A DNA stretch of 64,000 bases, taken from contig NZ_LWLE01000038.1 of NCBI RefSeq assembly GCF_001905125.1, positions 357,596 through 421,595 on the forward strand, in the 5' to 3' direction. Position 1 is the stretch's first letter. Every line of letters starts with the position of its first letter. A program made the position numbers and the translations under genes. The notes beneath the pieces were generated by a model. That model saw only the letters and a program-made list of their open reading frames with translations, searched no databases and was not told the DNA's origin. Source of the stretch: Streptomyces sp. TSRI0281. GTDB lineage: Bacteria; Actinomycetota; Actinomycetes; Streptomycetales; Streptomycetaceae. This document shows, in pieces, positions 62,841 to 64,000 of the stretch.

Positions 62841-63680
62841 ATGACCGCAGCCGTACCGCCCCGCGGCACCGAGCGCTTCGACCTCACCGGCCGCACCGCC
62901 CTCGTCACCGGGGCCGCCCGCGGCCTGGGCCGGTCCTTCGCCGTGGGCCTCGCCGAGGCGGGCGCCGACGTGGTCCTCGTCGACCTGCCCGGCGCCGACG
63001 GGATCACCGAGACCGCGGCGGCGATCGACGCACTCGGCCGCCGGACCTGGACGTACGGGCAGGACCTCGCCGATATCGACGCGCTGGCCGGGTTCGCCGA
63101 CACCGTACGGGCCGAGACCGGACCGCTGCACATCCTGGTCAACAACGCGGGCACGGCAGCCCTGGAACGCTTCAACGAGATCACCCCCGCGAGCTGGTCA
63201 CACATCATGCGGGTCAACGTCGACGCGGTCTTCTTCCTCAGCCAACGCATCGCCGAGCACATGACGGCGGACGGCGTCGCGGGCCGCATCATCACCATCA
63301 CCTCGAAGAACGCCCTGGTGGCGGAGGCCGGACTGGCCCACTACAACGCCTCCAAGGCCGCCGCCCAACTGCTCACGGAAACCCTGGCCGTCGAACTCGC
63401 CCCGCACGGCATCACGGCCAACACCCTGGCACCCGGCATGGTCGAGACACCCATCGACGGCGAGTTCCCCTTCGACCGGGAAGCCTTCGAATCCGCGTAC
63501 CGCGAGCGCATCCCGCTCGGCCGCTACGCGCGCCCCGACGAGTGCGTGGGCGCGCTGCTGCTCCTGGCCTCGGACGCGGGCGCCTACCTCACCGGGGCGC
63601 GGATCGTCGTCGACGGGGGAGTCCTCGCCGACCAGATGCCGCGCATGCGGTTCATGCCGCCCTACCGCAACACGATCTGA
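62841..63680 (+). CDS. Short-chain dehydrogenase/reductase
   Basis: The 279-residue classical SDR has the coenzyme loop TGAARGLG (23-30), NNAG (101-104), Ser155 (ITITSKNA), Tyr168-xxx-Lys172 (HYNASKAA) and PGMVETPI. Asp at 48 after the second strand favours NAD(H). It likely oxidises or reduces a hydroxyl of the sugar-acid intermediate. ATG 62841 follows TGGAGGA. It is 258 bases downstream of the amidohydrolase gene with a hairpin repeat between. Confidence 0.94.
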   Translation: MTAAVPPRGTERFDLTGRTALVTGAARGLGRSFAVGLAEAGADVVLVDLPGADGITETAAAIDALGRRTWTYGQDLADIDALAGFADTVRAETGPLHILVNNAGTAALERFNEITPASWSHIMRVNVDAVFFLSQRIAEHMTADGVAGRIITITSKNALVAEAGLAHYNASKAAAQLLTETLAVELAPHGITANTLAPGMVETPIDGEFPFDREAFESAYRERIPLGRYARPDECVGALLLLASDAGAYLTGARIVVDGGVLADQMPRMRFMPPYRNTI

Positions 63681-63727
63681 CGTCACCGGTCATCCGGTTC
63701 CACGACAACGCGAGGAGCACCTCCGTC

Positions 63728-64000
63728 ATGTCTGTCCCAGCATCGTCACGCCGTCATCTGTTGCGGGCCTCGGGTCTCGCCGGTCTGGTCGTGGCCGGTT
63801 CGGCCGTGGCCTCCGGCTCCGCGCAGGCCGCTCCCGGACACCCCGCCGACGTCACCCGCGTCGACACCGTCACCGCACTGCGCGCCCTGAACACCAAACC
63901 CCTCCCCGACGGCACCGTGGTCCTCGTCGCCGGCCACCACACCCCCGCCGACGGCGGAGCCATGGCCGTCCGCTGGAACAGGACCTCCAAGGCCACCCAC
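63728..64000 (+). CDS. Second secreted beta-helix protein, 5' part only (runs off the window)
   Basis: ATG 63728 behind GAGGAG, 47 bases after the SDR gene. The first 91 codons encode a Tat signal (SSRRHLLRASG, Arg8-Arg9) and the start of the same N-terminal domain as the protein encoded at 57804-55648. From codon 8 on, the DNA matches that gene in 251 of 252 positions, while the first seven codons are shorter and different (MSVPASS against MSVPTSPTPAQSS). The rest of the protein lies outside the window. Confidence 0.9.
   Translation, partial: MSVPASSRRHLLRASGLAGLVVAGSAVASGSAQAAPGHPADVTRVDTVTALRALNTKPLPDGTVVLVAGHHTPADGGAMAVRWNRTSKATH
63749..64000 (+). repeat. Right copy of the long inverted repeat
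   Basis: Reverse complement of 57514-57765 with one difference. The two copies face away from the enclosed 6-kb block holding iclR, its operators and the plus-wing genes. The right edge is the window end, not the true repeat boundary. Confidence 0.92.

Overview
The window is about 71% G+C chromosomal DNA from a Streptomyces or a very close relative. The evidence is a strong G/C bias at third codon positions, frequent GTG starts, 4-base ATGA/GTGA overlaps, bldD next to nusB-efp, the Streptomyces integration host factor, and the aro/pyr/metK/priA/fmt gene order typical of the genus. No phage, insertion sequence, tRNA, rRNA or CRISPR array was seen.

Bases 1-39,000 are core housekeeping genes. 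rpsD comes first, with an iron-box-like palindrome upstream. A decayed regulatory ATPase gene follows. Next are two small membrane or envelope genes, alaS, ruvX and mltG, then the shikimate run aroE-aroC-aroK/B-aroQ, in which aroK and aroB form one uninterrupted frame. A P-loop protein, an M24-family protein, efp and nusB lead to the convergent developmental regulator bldD. The complete pyrimidine set then runs in one direction: pyrR, pyrB, pyrC, a membrane protein, carA, carB, pyrD, pyrF. It is preceded by a hairpin that fits the PyrR-binding loop and overlaps the pyrR ribosome binding site. mihF, gmk, rpoZ, coaBC, metK, a helicase-dead priA, fmt, rsmB and rpe follow.

Bases 37,900-47,000 are a transition zone: a SorC/DeoR-type regulator, a stand-alone class I terpene cyclase, GuaB1, an aldehyde dehydrogenase, an Lrp/AsnC regulator, and a nitrilase-family plus flavin monoamine oxidase pair that could turn an amino acid into an amide and then an acid.

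Bases 47,047-64,000 are an accessory catabolic locus with two divergent wings around an IclR regulator. The minus-strand wing has nine genes: a secreted beta-helix protein, a Gfo/Idh/MocA oxidoreductase, an ABC sugar importer without its ATPase, a sugar-nucleotide-type dehydrogenase, a DapA-type lyase, a D-2-hydroxyacid dehydrogenase and a FAH-family hydrolase. The plus-strand wing has a GSA-type aminotransferase, a galactonate-dehydratase-like enolase-superfamily enzyme, an amidohydrolase, an SDR and the start of a second beta-helix protein. Two palindromes of the form CTGTTC-N9-GAACAG, one over the iclR start codon and one just after a sigma70-type promoter of the plus wing, look like IclR operators. 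The 5' parts of the two beta-helix genes form an almost perfect inverted repeat (251 of 252 bases by eye, cut by the window end) that encloses the regulator and the plus wing. The locus looks like a transport and sugar-acid (possibly amino-sugar-acid) degradation system whose substrate cannot be named from sequence.
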